Made by a program: the position numbers and the translations under genes. Of a stretch of DNA of 64,000 nucleotides, positions 54,199 to 61,930 are shown piece after piece; position 1 is the first letter of the stretch, and every line of letters starts with the position of its first letter. The notes under the pieces were generated by a model, which was given only the letters and a program-made list of their open reading frames with translations, made no database searches and was not told the origin of the DNA. The DNA comes from Sphingobium phenoxybenzoativorans (GTDB lineage Bacteria; Pseudomonadota; Alphaproteobacteria; Sphingomonadales; Sphingomonadaceae), in the NCBI RefSeq assembly GCF_001757355.1, contig NZ_MINO01000003.1:1-64000 (forward strand), given 5' to 3'.

Positions 54199-54938
54199 GC
54201 CGTTTCTTGCCGCAGGCGTCAGACGTTGAAATGTTATGCGAACATATTCGTTCGACCGCCTTTTCGCATATCGGGTTGGTGCGCACTGCTAACGAAGATC
54301 GCATCCTTGATGACGGCACGCGCGGCCTGTTCGCGGTAGCCGACGGCATGGGCGGTCATAGCCTGGGCGATTGGGCGGCGACCACGGTCGTGCAAGCGCT
54401 CGTCGCAGCAAACCTGTCCGAGATGGGGGCGCCAGCTATTCTTAGGGCACTTCATGAGGCAAATCGCACAGTATATGCAAAGGCGCAGGAGCGGGGGGTG
54501 ACCTGCGGCTCGACAGTTGCGGGCCTTTCGGTCAGTTGCTCAGGCGAAGCATTTCTATTTTGGGCGGGAGACAGCCGGATATATAGAATGCGGAAGGGCA
54601 TTCTTGAACGTCTCAGTCGTGATCATAGCGTTGTTCAGGAGTTGCTCGACGCAGGCGTCCTGGATGAGGATCAGGCAAAAAACCATCCGCGCGGCCACGT
54701 GATCACGCGCGCGATCGGCGTGGCGCCTGCAGTCGAAATCGAGACGCGTGCCATCGACTATGCCACGGGTGACGTCTACCTTCTCTGTTCTGATGGAATT
54801 TCCGGGGCAATTGGGGACGGTGAAATCGCTTCCCTTCTGCGCGCAGGTCCGATCGCGACAGCAGCTACAGCGCTAAGAAATGCAGCGTTGCACGGAGGAG
54901 GAAAGGACAATCTTTCAGCTGTACTAGTTGCTACATGA
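54195..54938 (+). CDS. PP2C-type Ser/Thr phosphatase (PppA-like)
   Basis: Protein of 247 residues with all metal-binding PP2C motifs: ADGMGGHSLGD, GSTVAGL, WAGDSRIYRM, SRDHSVVQEL, CSDGISG and KDNLSAVLV. It starts in an ATGA overlap with the FHA gene and ends the operon. It is expected to reverse the action of the kinase on the FHA protein or other targets. Confidence 0.92.
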   Translation: MSRFLPQASDVEMLCEHIRSTAFSHIGLVRTANEDRILDDGTRGLFAVADGMGGHSLGDWAATTVVQALVAANLSEMGAPAILRALHEANRTVYAKAQERGVTCGSTVAGLSVSCSGEAFLFWAGDSRIYRMRKGILERLSRDHSVVQELLDAGVLDEDQAKNHPRGHVITRAIGVAPAVEIETRAIDYATGDVYLLCSDGISGAIGDGEIASLLRAGPIATAATALRNAALHGGGKDNLSAVLVAT

Positions 54939-55046
54939 TGGAATAGGATATGTTTACCTTCGCAGTTCGCGGAACAGATCTTCAATCCGCAGCCATGCCA
55001 AAAGGCCATCGCACACCAAAAGCGTCGCCGCAAATCTACCTTCCGC

Positions 55047-57056
55047 TCAACTGATCGAGGGTCCGCTCCGACTACGCCCGATTGACCAGTTAATCCCGTC
55101 GCTGCGCATGATCCCCGACACGGATTTTCCAACTTGCCGATCGAGCACCTCCCGCCAGGGGACGAGCGTAAAATCCCGCGATCTTTCGATAAGGGCGAAA
55201 CGCCCGCTGATGAGGTCTACGGGGCGGCGATACATGCCCTCGATCCGCGTGCCATCCGGCGTCTCCTGAAAGGGCTTCTGAACCTCATCCGACAACTGGC
55301 CCGCAACCCGTAACAATTCGCGGCGCTGGAGCGCGGATATCATGTCCGGCCGGAACGCGAACCCATCGCTCCCCTCCTCCGCAAATCCTTGCGCCACCAG
55401 CCATTGCCGGCGTCTTGACTGCGCATCGTGCAATTCCTGGCCAAACCCAGCGTGGCGTACAGGCTCCGGTGCAGGCGACACGAGATCCCGATCGATCCAA
55501 GTTGCCGCCTCGACATCGATCATCCCGTCGAGCGGCTGCGCGGAGAGAAAGGCGATGGCAACCGGACGATCCTGGAGCCTCCGTGCTTCATAGGCTTCGA
55601 CCTTGGCGAGATGATTGTCCGTGACAATCCATCGTCCCGAAGCTTCGCGCTCGAGTTGCCGAACGGATTTGCGGATCGCTTCGAGGCGCCGGACATGGGT
55701 CTGCGCGAATGTCTCGGTGGCGGAGGGATCATGACGGAGATGCGCATCGACATCATAGCGCCCGCCATTAGCGGCGGCCACCGCGACGATCGTCCGGTCA
55801 GCATCACGCACGCCAAAGGCATTTGCGGTGATGCGCACGATCGCGCCAGACGCAAGGCCGGCATCACCTTCGACAGCGCCACGTCCAAGGACTGCACCTG
55901 CCCCGATATTTACATAATGGCTTCGCCCGTCGACACCGTCGACAATCAGATAATGGCGGTCGGCATGCTCGTCCGCGAGCCCACGCGCCATGATGCGTCC
56001 GACAAGCGGGCCGGCGCCCGGCGCTTGCGGATCGCAAATCGCCTGATCGGCAGCACCCCGCACCGCCCCCTGGCGCGTGAATTCGCGCTGCATGGTCCGG
56101 ATGATATCGCCGCGTTCGCCGAGGCGACGCAAGGTGTTGACGAGGGCCGGCTGCAATCGATATCGCCCAGTGCCTAAGGGTTTGGCGAGACCAAGGCGGG
56201 CGAGCTTGGCGAGCCTTCCGACAACAAGGCTCTGGTCGAAGCTGTCACGGCCTTGCGCGGCGACGATCAGGTCGGCATCTGCGCTGCGGAGCAGATTCCG
56301 GTCGATGGACGTCAGCCTTTCCTGCTCGATTTCCAGGCGCAGAGCGGCAGCAATTTCCCGCCCCGTTCGTGGGCCAAGATCCAGGTCGACAAGTTCGGCG
56401 GCGCGCTCACGTATGCCGGTCGTCAGATAGTCTCGGGCGATGATCAGATCGGCGCCCCGGTCATCGACGCCGCGCAGCACGATATGGCTGTGCGGATGGC
56501 CTGTATTATGATGATTGACAGCCACCCAATCCAGCTTCGTGCCAAGGTCTTCCTCGACCCGCTGCATGAGCCGCCGGGTCAGGGGTTTGAGATCCTCATA
56601 ATGCGCGCCGTCTTCGGCTGAAACGATGAAACGGAACTGGTTGCGGTCGCTGGCGCTCCGCTTGTGAAATTCGGCTGCCTCCATGCTGTCATCATCGCGG
56701 CCATAAAGCGTACCGCGCTCGCCTTCCTTGGTAGTCCCGTCTCTCGCCAGATACCGCAGATGCGCGGCAGCTGCCGAAGCGCCCTTGCCGGTCAGTCTGA
56801 CAATTCTCGCTTTGACGATGACGCGGCGCGCTGAATTGGCATGGAACCCACCGCGGCGCGCAAGCATCCGCCCAACCCCTGCCCCGCGCCCAATGCGGTT
56901 TCCGGTAAAGTTGCTTATCGAAGAGCGCGCGCCGATCGCTCCGCCGCGCGCGAGATTGGCGGCCGCAAGCACCCGCCCCAAATAGCGCCGCCCTTTTCCG
57001 CTGCCGCCAGCGCGTTGCCGGCCAAGTCGGGGCGTGAAGTCATTTTCGTCAGCCAT
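55047..57056 (-). CDS. VirD2-type relaxase with DUF3363
   Basis: Relaxase of 669 residues. Residues 75-190 hold the VirD2/MobA core (IVRLTGKGASAAAAHLRYLARDG, FRFIVSAEDGAHY, WVAVNHHNTGHPHSHIVLRG with the metal-binding histidines). After about 300 follows the DUF3363 region seen in integrative conjugative elements and plasmids of sphingomonads and related groups. It nicks and covalently binds the origin of transfer. Gly/Arg-rich N-terminal 70 residues are typical. No nearby T4SS genes in the window. Confidence 0.9.
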   Translation of the reverse strand: MADENDFTPRLGRQRAGGSGKGRRYLGRVLAAANLARGGAIGARSSISNFTGNRIGRGAGVGRMLARRGGFHANSARRVIVKARIVRLTGKGASAAAAHLRYLARDGTTKEGERGTLYGRDDDSMEAAEFHKRSASDRNQFRFIVSAEDGAHYEDLKPLTRRLMQRVEEDLGTKLDWVAVNHHNTGHPHSHIVLRGVDDRGADLIIARDYLTTGIRERAAELVDLDLGPRTGREIAAALRLEIEQERLTSIDRNLLRSADADLIVAAQGRDSFDQSLVVGRLAKLARLGLAKPLGTGRYRLQPALVNTLRRLGERGDIIRTMQREFTRQGAVRGAADQAICDPQAPGAGPLVGRIMARGLADEHADRHYLIVDGVDGRSHYVNIGAGAVLGRGAVEGDAGLASGAIVRITANAFGVRDADRTIVAVAAANGGRYDVDAHLRHDPSATETFAQTHVRRLEAIRKSVRQLEREASGRWIVTDNHLAKVEAYEARRLQDRPVAIAFLSAQPLDGMIDVEAATWIDRDLVSPAPEPVRHAGFGQELHDAQSRRRQWLVAQGFAEEGSDGFAFRPDMISALQRRELLRVAGQLSDEVQKPFQETPDGTRIEGMYRRPVDLISGRFALIERSRDFTLVPWREVLDRQVGKSVSGIMRSDGINWSIGRSRSGPSIS

Positions 57057-57414
57057 CGCCGCCTACCTAGAAATGCGGGTTATGGCGCAAAGATTGCGCT
57101 ATTTCGCAGTTTAGGGAACCGGTGCCGGCGAAAAGCGCGTAACTGGGTCGCTTCGCCTGAACATGGCACTGGTCAAGGTGCAGCAGTGCCACCTCATATC
57201 CTAAAAAAAGATGTGCAGACAATGGGTTATGGCGACGCAGGTGCTATAGCTTTATCTTGCCTTACGCCGCCTTTCCGCCGCCCGCCCCGTTTTCACTCCC
57301 TTTACCACTTGATCATGTGCTTTCCGGCCCGTCGTCCTCTCTCGCGCCGAAGCAAGAAAAGCCGGGATCCGATGCCTGCGCGACAGCTGATCCCGGCCTT
57401 GATGGCGCTTTTGT
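57057..57414. other. Spacer upstream of relaxase, possible transfer-origin region
   Basis: No gene is supported in these 358 bases. Relaxases often lie next to their transfer origin, and this AT-richer spacer is a candidate, but no specific nick motif was recognised. Confidence 0.35.
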
Positions 57415-57783
57415 TCAATGCGCCAATGCCAGCGCGCGATGCGCTTTCGCGCCCTTTTTGAAGCTGCGCCGTCCGATCACGCCATGCGCCTCTCCCTCTC
57501 CGTCCACGAGCATCACCGCCACGAACCAGGCGCCGTTGCAGCGCCCGGTAATCGCCACCCGGTCAAGATCGATCTCCTCCTCTCCATAAGCCTGTTCCAG
57601 CGCCTCCCAGCGCCCCAGCCAGCGTTGCTCGATCCGCATATCCCAGAGCAAATCGCATTCTTCCGCCGCCAGAAAGCGGTACGCCAGCGCCTCGCCGGCC
57701 CCTCGTCCAAACTCCCGTTCAAGCCCTGCGACCAGTGCCGCCATGACGCCATTTGTCGCCGCGATTGTCTGAGCCAGTGCCAT
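57415..57783 (-). CDS. Hypothetical protein of the transfer module (122 aa)
   Basis: Unnamed protein of 122 residues: an N-terminal helix (AATNGVMAALVAGLEREF), an acidic centre (CDLLWDMRIEQRWLGRWEALEQAYGEEE) and a beta-rich end (VAITGRCNGAWFVAVMLVDGEG). GGAGG lies before ATG 57783. It stands between the lytic transglycosylase and the relaxase on the same strand, and is likely a mobile-element accessory gene. Confidence 0.65.
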   Translation of the reverse strand: MALAQTIAATNGVMAALVAGLEREFGRGAGEALAYRFLAAEECDLLWDMRIEQRWLGRWEALEQAYGEEEIDLDRVAITGRCNGAWFVAVMLVDGEGEAHGVIGRRSFKKGAKAHRALALAH

Positions 57784-58090
57784 GAGAACCTCCAAAGAAA
57801 CCTGTCCCCGAAATTGAGGACAGATCTCGACCGGCGGCTGGCGGAGCGGCTGTCAGGGCCGCGAGCGGCGCAGCGCGAGTGCCGCGTCAGCGGCGGTGGA
57901 GGAACCGATTTTTCTGGACCGGCAGCACAAGAACGCGCGTGCGCAGCACGCCCATATTTCCAGAAAAATTGGAGGCGCCGCCGGCCTTGCACAGCCGCTC
58001 CGCCAGCCGCCATGCTGGGCCTTGCCGAGACGAGCCTCCCCCCTCGCCTGGCCATGCGCCGCCAGAGGCTGGGCGCCCCAAACCCCGCCG
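57784..58090. other. 307-base GC-rich spacer, no gene seen
   Basis: Long frames here on either strand have no ribosome site and strongly biased Arg/Pro/Gly composition, as expected for shadow frames in GC-rich DNA. Confidence 0.5.
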
Positions 58091-58723
58091 CTAGTCCCGG
58101 TAGCGGATTACGAACAGAGGATCAGGCTTGGATGCTTTGTCCGGGATTGCGTCGTCCCGATGCGGTGAGCCATTGGCCGTTTCGCCAAGGACAAAGAGCG
58201 CGGGCGGCGCAGCCGCGACAGCGCGGGCCGCCGCCTGCTTCGCTTCTCCCGTGGCGGCAGCGTCCGTCAGTTGCGCCAGATAGGCCTGCGTCTCGCGCGG
58301 CAGGGCCCTGCCCGTCTTGAGATGGGCGGCATAACGGGCCGGCCCGGCATTATAGGCAGCGAACACACCGGGATAGCCGAAGCGGTCATACATGGCGCGC
58401 AGATAGGCTGTGCCTGCCAGAATATTGTCGCGCGGATCATGCGGATCGAACCCCAGCCCATGGATTTTGCGCAGGCTTGCCCAGGTCCCCGGCATCAATT
58501 GCATCAGTCCCATCGCGCCTGCCCGGCTGGTGATCGGACGCCCCTGCCATAATGTGCGCCCGCCGCTTTCAGCGCTTATGACCTTCTCGATCCAGGCTTG
58601 AGGTATCGCAAAACGCGCCGAAGATTCTGCGATTTCGGCGCGCCAGCGCGTCGCACTATCGGCTAGCGCGGGCGATGAGAGAAAGAGGACAGTGGCGGCG
58701 ATGCCGTGCTTCAGCGCGGCCAC
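58091..58723 (-). CDS. Lytic transglycosylase of the conjugation module
   Basis: Precursor of 210 residues with a signal peptide (cleavage after ALA about 21) and an SLT domain: Glu52 in ISAESGG is the catalytic acid, followed by GAMGLMQLMPGTW, NILAGTAYLRAMYDRFG and VFAAYNAGPARY. It opens the peptidoglycan for DNA transfer. It overlaps the TraF gene end by 13 bases. Confidence 0.9.
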   Translation of the reverse strand: MAALKHGIAATVLFLSSPALADSATRWRAEIAESSARFAIPQAWIEKVISAESGGRTLWQGRPITSRAGAMGLMQLMPGTWASLRKIHGLGFDPHDPRDNILAGTAYLRAMYDRFGYPGVFAAYNAGPARYAAHLKTGRALPRETQAYLAQLTDAAATGEAKQAAARAVAAAPPALFVLGETANGSPHRDDAIPDKASKPDPLFVIRYRD

Positions 58724-59283
58724 AGGAGCACCTCCCGGCCGATCATCTCGCGCCGTGCGGTCGGCCCGAAATAGCGCCCGTCAAAGGAGCCGGAGACCTC
58801 CGGCATCGCCAGAAAGATCATGTCCCGATCAAGCCGGACACAGCCCCGCCATTGCGGCAGCGGGCGGCCTGCGCTGTCGAATTTCAAGCGATTGACCAGC
58901 ACCTTCCCATTGACGAAAACCACGTCCCCAGAGGCGCACACCAAATCGCCATTACGTGCTGCGACGCGCTTGATCAGCGGAATGGTGGCGGGCAGATAGT
59001 GGCGCTGCGCGGCAAGCCGCCGGGCCTGTGGCGGTGGCCAGGCAAGGATCATGTCCCCACGCTTGATCTGCGCGACGGGCAGCACAGCGTAAAGACCCAG
59101 CGGCGCGCTGGCGCTTGCATTCCAGACCAACCAGGGCCGTGGCGGGAAGGCGACGGTGAGCGCCAAAGCGCTTATGCCAGCGCCGACATAGGCCGCGCGG
59201 CGGGTGAGCCTCCTGCGCCGCGCCCTCGCGGCGCGCAGCGCCTGACCCCAGGCGAACAGCGGCCTGTCGCGCGGGTCAACCAT
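58711..59283 (-). CDS. S26-family conjugative signal peptidase (TraF-like)
   Basis: Protein of 190 residues: a membrane span at about 32-46, Ser59 in NASASAPLGLY as nucleophile and Lys105 in PLIKRVAA as general base, with the S26 box FDGRYFGP later. TraF peptidases mature the pilin subunit in conjugation systems. ATG 59283 was chosen; the longer frame runs inside the HTH gene. It overlaps the HTH gene by 8 bases. Confidence 0.9.
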   Translation of the reverse strand: MVDPRDRPLFAWGQALRAARARRRRLTRRAAYVGAGISALALTVAFPPRPWLVWNASASAPLGLYAVLPVAQIKRGDMILAWPPPQARRLAAQRHYLPATIPLIKRVAARNGDLVCASGDVVFVNGKVLVNRLKFDSAGRPLPQWRGCVRLDRDMIFLAMPEVSGSFDGRYFGPTARREMIGREVLLWPR

Positions 59284-59656
59284 GGCGGCCGCCAGGCCGC
59301 TTGGCAGCCGCGCCGCTCTTGTCGCCGCTATGATTGCCGCGGCCCTGATCGCCGCCGATGGACCGCCCCGCCGACCAGGCTTCGATATCGTCGATATGAT
59401 AGCGCCAGGTGCGGCCATGCTTGCGGCATTTAGGGCCTGTGCCCCGCGTCCGCAGGTCTTTCAGCGTCGTATAGGCGATGCCGAGATGATAGGCAGTCTG
59501 CTTGGCGGTAAGAAAGGGGCTGCCTTCGCGCGCGGCCTGCGCGCGGCGTCCTGTGTCATCCATGTAAGAGCGATCCATAGTCACCGGAACCCCATGTTCC
59601 GGCCAGGGCGGGAATGGATCGCTCCGGCCTGCTTTGGCAGGGTCGTAAATAGCCAT
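59276..59656 (-). CDS. Helix-turn-helix (excisionase/MerR-type) DNA-binding protein
   Basis: Protein of 126 residues with a winged HTH_17-type domain at about 48-95 (FLTAKQTAYHLGIAYTTLKDL, then RKHGRTWRYHIDDIEAW). Such proteins regulate or assist excision of integrative elements and are usual beside TraF and DUF736 genes. The start at ATG 59656 lies after GAGGGGG about 12 bases away; ATG 59575 is an alternative. Upstream frames lack homology. Confidence 0.78.
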   Translation of the reverse strand: MAIYDPAKAGRSDPFPPWPEHGVPVTMDRSYMDDTGRRAQAAREGSPFLTAKQTAYHLGIAYTTLKDLRTRGTGPKCRKHGRTWRYHIDDIEAWSAGRSIGGDQGRGNHSGDKSGAAAKRPGGRHG

Positions 59657-59704
59657 AGGCGTTTGCGTCCCCCTCATGACCGGAGAGAAGCCGGAGAGAA
59701 AAAA

Positions 59705-59733
59705 GGCCCCGCATCCGTGCCGGATGCGGGGCC
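59705..59733 (-). terminator. Rho-independent terminator after the DUF736 gene
   Basis: A perfect 12-bp stem (GGCCCCGCATCC / its complement) with a 5-base loop is followed on the minus strand by a run of seven T. It lies 9 bases after the DUF736 stop and before the HTH gene, so DUF736 is probably transcribed separately from the downstream transfer genes. Confidence 0.9.
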
Positions 59734-59741
59734 TAAGGCGA

Positions 59742-60062
59742 TCAATCGGCGGGATTCCAGATGATCGCGAAGGTGTCCTCGTCATCCTGTCCGGCGGCGC
59801 GGCCAAGATTGGCATAGAGGCGGCGCGGACCAAATTCCGGGGCTGCAAACGAGAGCGAGAGATAATCCTTGCCGCTCATCTCGCCCCGGCGGACCCAGCC
59901 CGCGCCGACCTCGATACCGGCAGCCGAAACCCTGTAGTCGGGCTGGCTGTCGCCGGACTTGCGGACATTGGGCATGATCTCGATCTCGGTGCGGATGGAG
60001 AGGGTCTTGAGCTGGCCTTTGAAGCCTTTTCCCTCGCGGGTGACATAACCGATTGCGGGCAT
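59742..60062 (-). CDS. DUF736 family protein
   Basis: Protein of 106 residues matching DUF736: IGYVTREGKGFKGQLKTLSIRTEIEIMPN, DYRVSAAGIEVGAGWVR and DYLSLSFAAPEFGPRRLYANLGRA. Members occur in nearly all integrative elements of this type; a role as single-strand DNA-binding or anti-restriction-like accessory has been suggested, but not established to my knowledge. AAGGAG precedes ATG 60062. It ends in a strong terminator. Confidence 0.9.
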   Translation of the reverse strand: MPAIGYVTREGKGFKGQLKTLSIRTEIEIMPNVRKSGDSQPDYRVSAAGIEVGAGWVRRGEMSGKDYLSLSFAAPEFGPRRLYANLGRAAGQDDEDTFAIIWNPAD

Positions 60063-60598
60063 GATATTTCTCCTTGGATGCTCGCCCCGAACCATTTCCG
60101 GGCGATGGGCGGACCGGAAGGGATGGCTTTAGCAGGGCTTCGAACCGGGAGGCCGGAGCGGCACGCGCAGGACCGGAGCGACGGTGTTATTTGCGCGCGA
60201 AGCGCCCGCGAGGAGAGCCGCAAAGCGGGTCGGGGAAATAAGTCCGGCGCGATGGTTTTGAAGGACTGCGGCCAGCCCAGGTCACACGTCCAAGGCACCG
60301 GAAATAGGTGCGGGAAAGATCCCCAAAGGAAAGATTGGCCGCCATTCAGCAGCGCAACTCCCGCGCGGAAAGCCTTGCAAGGATAGAAAGAGGCTCGCCG
60401 GACAACAAGCCGAGGCTGCGCCCGGGTCAGCAGCGGCATGCCCTCACCCGGTGGCTAGTTTGGCGCGTATCGGACAAGCTGGCCGGTCATCATCAGGCTA
60501 TTGCGGCCTCAGGACCAATATATCCGCGCAGGCATCGTGCAAAATTGCTCTCGTTGCGAAGGTTCCGCGTTCGTTATCGAGGGGTAGCGGCGGTTAGG
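60063..60598. other. 536-base leader region of the transfer module
   Basis: No gene is seen. It lies upstream of the highly expressed-looking DUF736 gene and carries many short GC-rich inverted repeats. It is the right place for the module's promoter. Confidence 0.5.
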
Positions 60599-60907
60599 TC
60601 ATGGTCCTTCATACAGAGGGTCAGCCCCGGCAGGCGCGGGATCAGAGCTCTCTGCGGTTTCCATTGGCTGACCAATGGCTGCGGCGATCATCCTCTCCCA
60701 CACGGCAGCGTTGCCAACAGCAGCCATGTCCTGGTCCGGCTCCCGCATCGTGCGCAATACGGCAAGCGCGTCCTCTATCCGATCCTCCCATTCCATTTCC
60801 ACAGCGGCGGCGGCATGTTCATCACTTCCTGAGCCGTTGAGGCTCAACTGCTGGCCTGCAAGCACTCTGGCAATTCGCTCGACAATGATGGTTGTTGAGA
60901 TGGGCAT
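60599..60907 (-). CDS. Small hypothetical protein (102 aa), paralogue of the gene at 48614
   Basis: Helical protein with VERIARVLAGQ at the front and the family segment VLRTMREPDQDMAAVGNAAVWERMIAAAIG near residues 55-85, followed by a Pro/Ala/Asp tail. GAGGAG lies before ATG 60907. Related to the 114-residue protein at 48614-48958. Function unknown. Confidence 0.7.
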   Translation of the reverse strand: MPISTTIIVERIARVLAGQQLSLNGSGSDEHAAAAVEMEWEDRIEDALAVLRTMREPDQDMAAVGNAAVWERMIAAAIGQPMETAESSDPAPAGADPLYEGP

Positions 60908-61059
60908 GATCGTCTCCTCTATGCCCAAACCGTCGCGCGCGAACCGGGTTGCAAGAAATCAGGACAACTTAAATCAGTGGTTGACCAGAATCTGGAACGC
61001 AGCCGCACAATTTTTGTTTCAGTTGAAGCGCAAACGGCTGCGACAGAATGGAGCTGATC

Positions 61060-61338
61060 ATGACAAAATATATTGTGAGCGCGGCGGCTCTTGTTGGGCT
61101 TGCTGCTTGCAGTCCGTCGCAACAGGCAGATTCGGGCAACATAGCGTCTGAGGCCAACAATAGCGCTGGCATGGGAGTCGTTCCAAGCGGTTCGACCGAC
61201 CCGACCGGACAAGCAAGCATCTCAACTGGAGAAGCTAGCAGCCAAGGGGCGATCTCTGAAGATCAGTCGCCCACAGCTGCTGGAGGTAAAACCGGATCGA
61301 ATGATGGTTCGCACTCTGACGCACCCAAGAAGCGCTGA
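61060..61338 (+). CDS. Small Ser/Gly-rich lipoprotein (92 aa)
   Basis: The N-terminus MTKYIVSAAALVGLAAC is a lipoprotein signal with lipobox LAAC. The mature 70 residues are disordered, rich in Ser, Gly, Asn, Gln and Asp, without hydrophobic patches. GGAG lies 6 bases before ATG 61060. It may be a surface or envelope stress lipoprotein; no family recognised. Confidence 0.65.
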   Translation: MTKYIVSAAALVGLAACSPSQQADSGNIASEANNSAGMGVVPSGSTDPTGQASISTGEASSQGAISEDQSPTAAGGKTGSNDGSHSDAPKKR

Positions 61339-61362
61339 CGCGCGGTTCGGGACACCCCGGCC

Positions 61363-61386
61363 GGGTTGCGGAATCTGCTGGCGGCC
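61363..61386 (-). repeat. Partial REP-like element, copy C
   Basis: On the minus strand it reads GGCCGCCAGCAG then ATTCCGCAACCC, matching the first half of copies A and B except for one base. The right half of the palindrome is missing or strongly changed. It adjoins the left end of duplicated block copy B. Confidence 0.5.
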
Positions 61387-61445
61387 ATCTTCAATCTACC
61401 CGCCCAGCTTATTGACCAACCTGGATTAGCCCGATCGATTTCGTC

Positions 61446-61470
61446 GGAACGGACCGCCTGACGCTACGTT
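61446..61470 (+). promoter_or_regulatory. EcfG-type general stress promoter, copy B
   Basis: GGAAC (61446-61450), 16 bases, CGTT (61467-61470). The start codon follows 22 bases after the -10. Identical to copy A. Confidence 0.75.
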
Positions 61471-61492
61471 CGCCCAGATCATAGGAGATATT

Positions 61493-61687
61493 ATGATCAG
61501 AGCAATTCTCGGTGGCGTCGTGCTTGGGGTCGTTGGAAAAATCCTGTATGACCAGGGTGAACTTGATCCGCTCATTCAGAAGGCGGGATCGATATTCAAC
61601 GATCTGGCTGAGGCAACCTCGCAGGGCCTTGAAACCGCAGGCGATGCCTTCCATCGGGCCGGAGACGACCTGGCGAAGAAAGGCTAG
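61493..61687 (+). CDS. Small membrane-anchored protein, first gene of duplicated unit (copy B, 64 aa)
   Basis: Same protein as at 45906-46100: identical up to about residue 50, then AGDAFHRAGDDLAKKG instead of AGVALHEAGDELAKKG. The changes keep the charge pattern, which suggests both copies are under selection. AGGAGA ribosome site and EcfG-type promoter upstream. Function unknown. Confidence 0.75.
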   Translation: MIRAILGGVVLGVVGKILYDQGELDPLIQKAGSIFNDLAEATSQGLETAGDAFHRAGDDLAKKG

Positions 61688-61740
61688 CGGATGAGCGAGC
61701 TAAGCCTGGAGCCAGCGATCAATGCGGGATTTCAGCACGG

Positions 61741-61926
61741 ATGACCCATCGCCTGGTGACAGCCTCCCATTTACTCCTCAGCAGGCCGGTCCTGTGTAAA
61801 GGTCGCAGGGCTGGCGTCATGGGCGAGGTGGTTTTGGCTGTCATGAGGCAAGCTACTGTTCACGCTCCCATCCCTATGCTTGCAGCCTCGTTGCTGTTCC
61901 TGGCGATCAAGGGGCAGGATGAGTGA
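61741..61926 (+). CDS. Small hypothetical protein, second gene of duplicated unit (copy B, 61 aa)
   Basis: Protein-level match to 45671-45856 (shared LVTA, RAGVMGEVVLAVMRQA, HAPIPMLAASLLFLAIKGQ) although the DNA has diverged clearly. The hydrophobic C-terminal half could be membrane-inserted. It follows the 64-residue gene by 53 bases, as in copy A. Confidence 0.55.
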   Translation: MTHRLVTASHLLLSRPVLCKGRRAGVMGEVVLAVMRQATVHAPIPMLAASLLFLAIKGQDE

Positions 61927-61930
61927 GCGA

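Larger units (their letters stand above)
61377..61690 (+). repeat. Duplicated promoter-plus-gene block, copy B
   Basis: Inverted relative to copy A at 45904-46220. The promoter, ribosome site and the first 150 bases of the gene are almost identical between copies. Confidence 0.8.

Noticed and set aside
57115..57140. GGAAC followed by CGTAA as an EcfG promoter
   Set aside because: The spacing is 18 bases, there is no CGTT, and no gene follows at a suitable distance.
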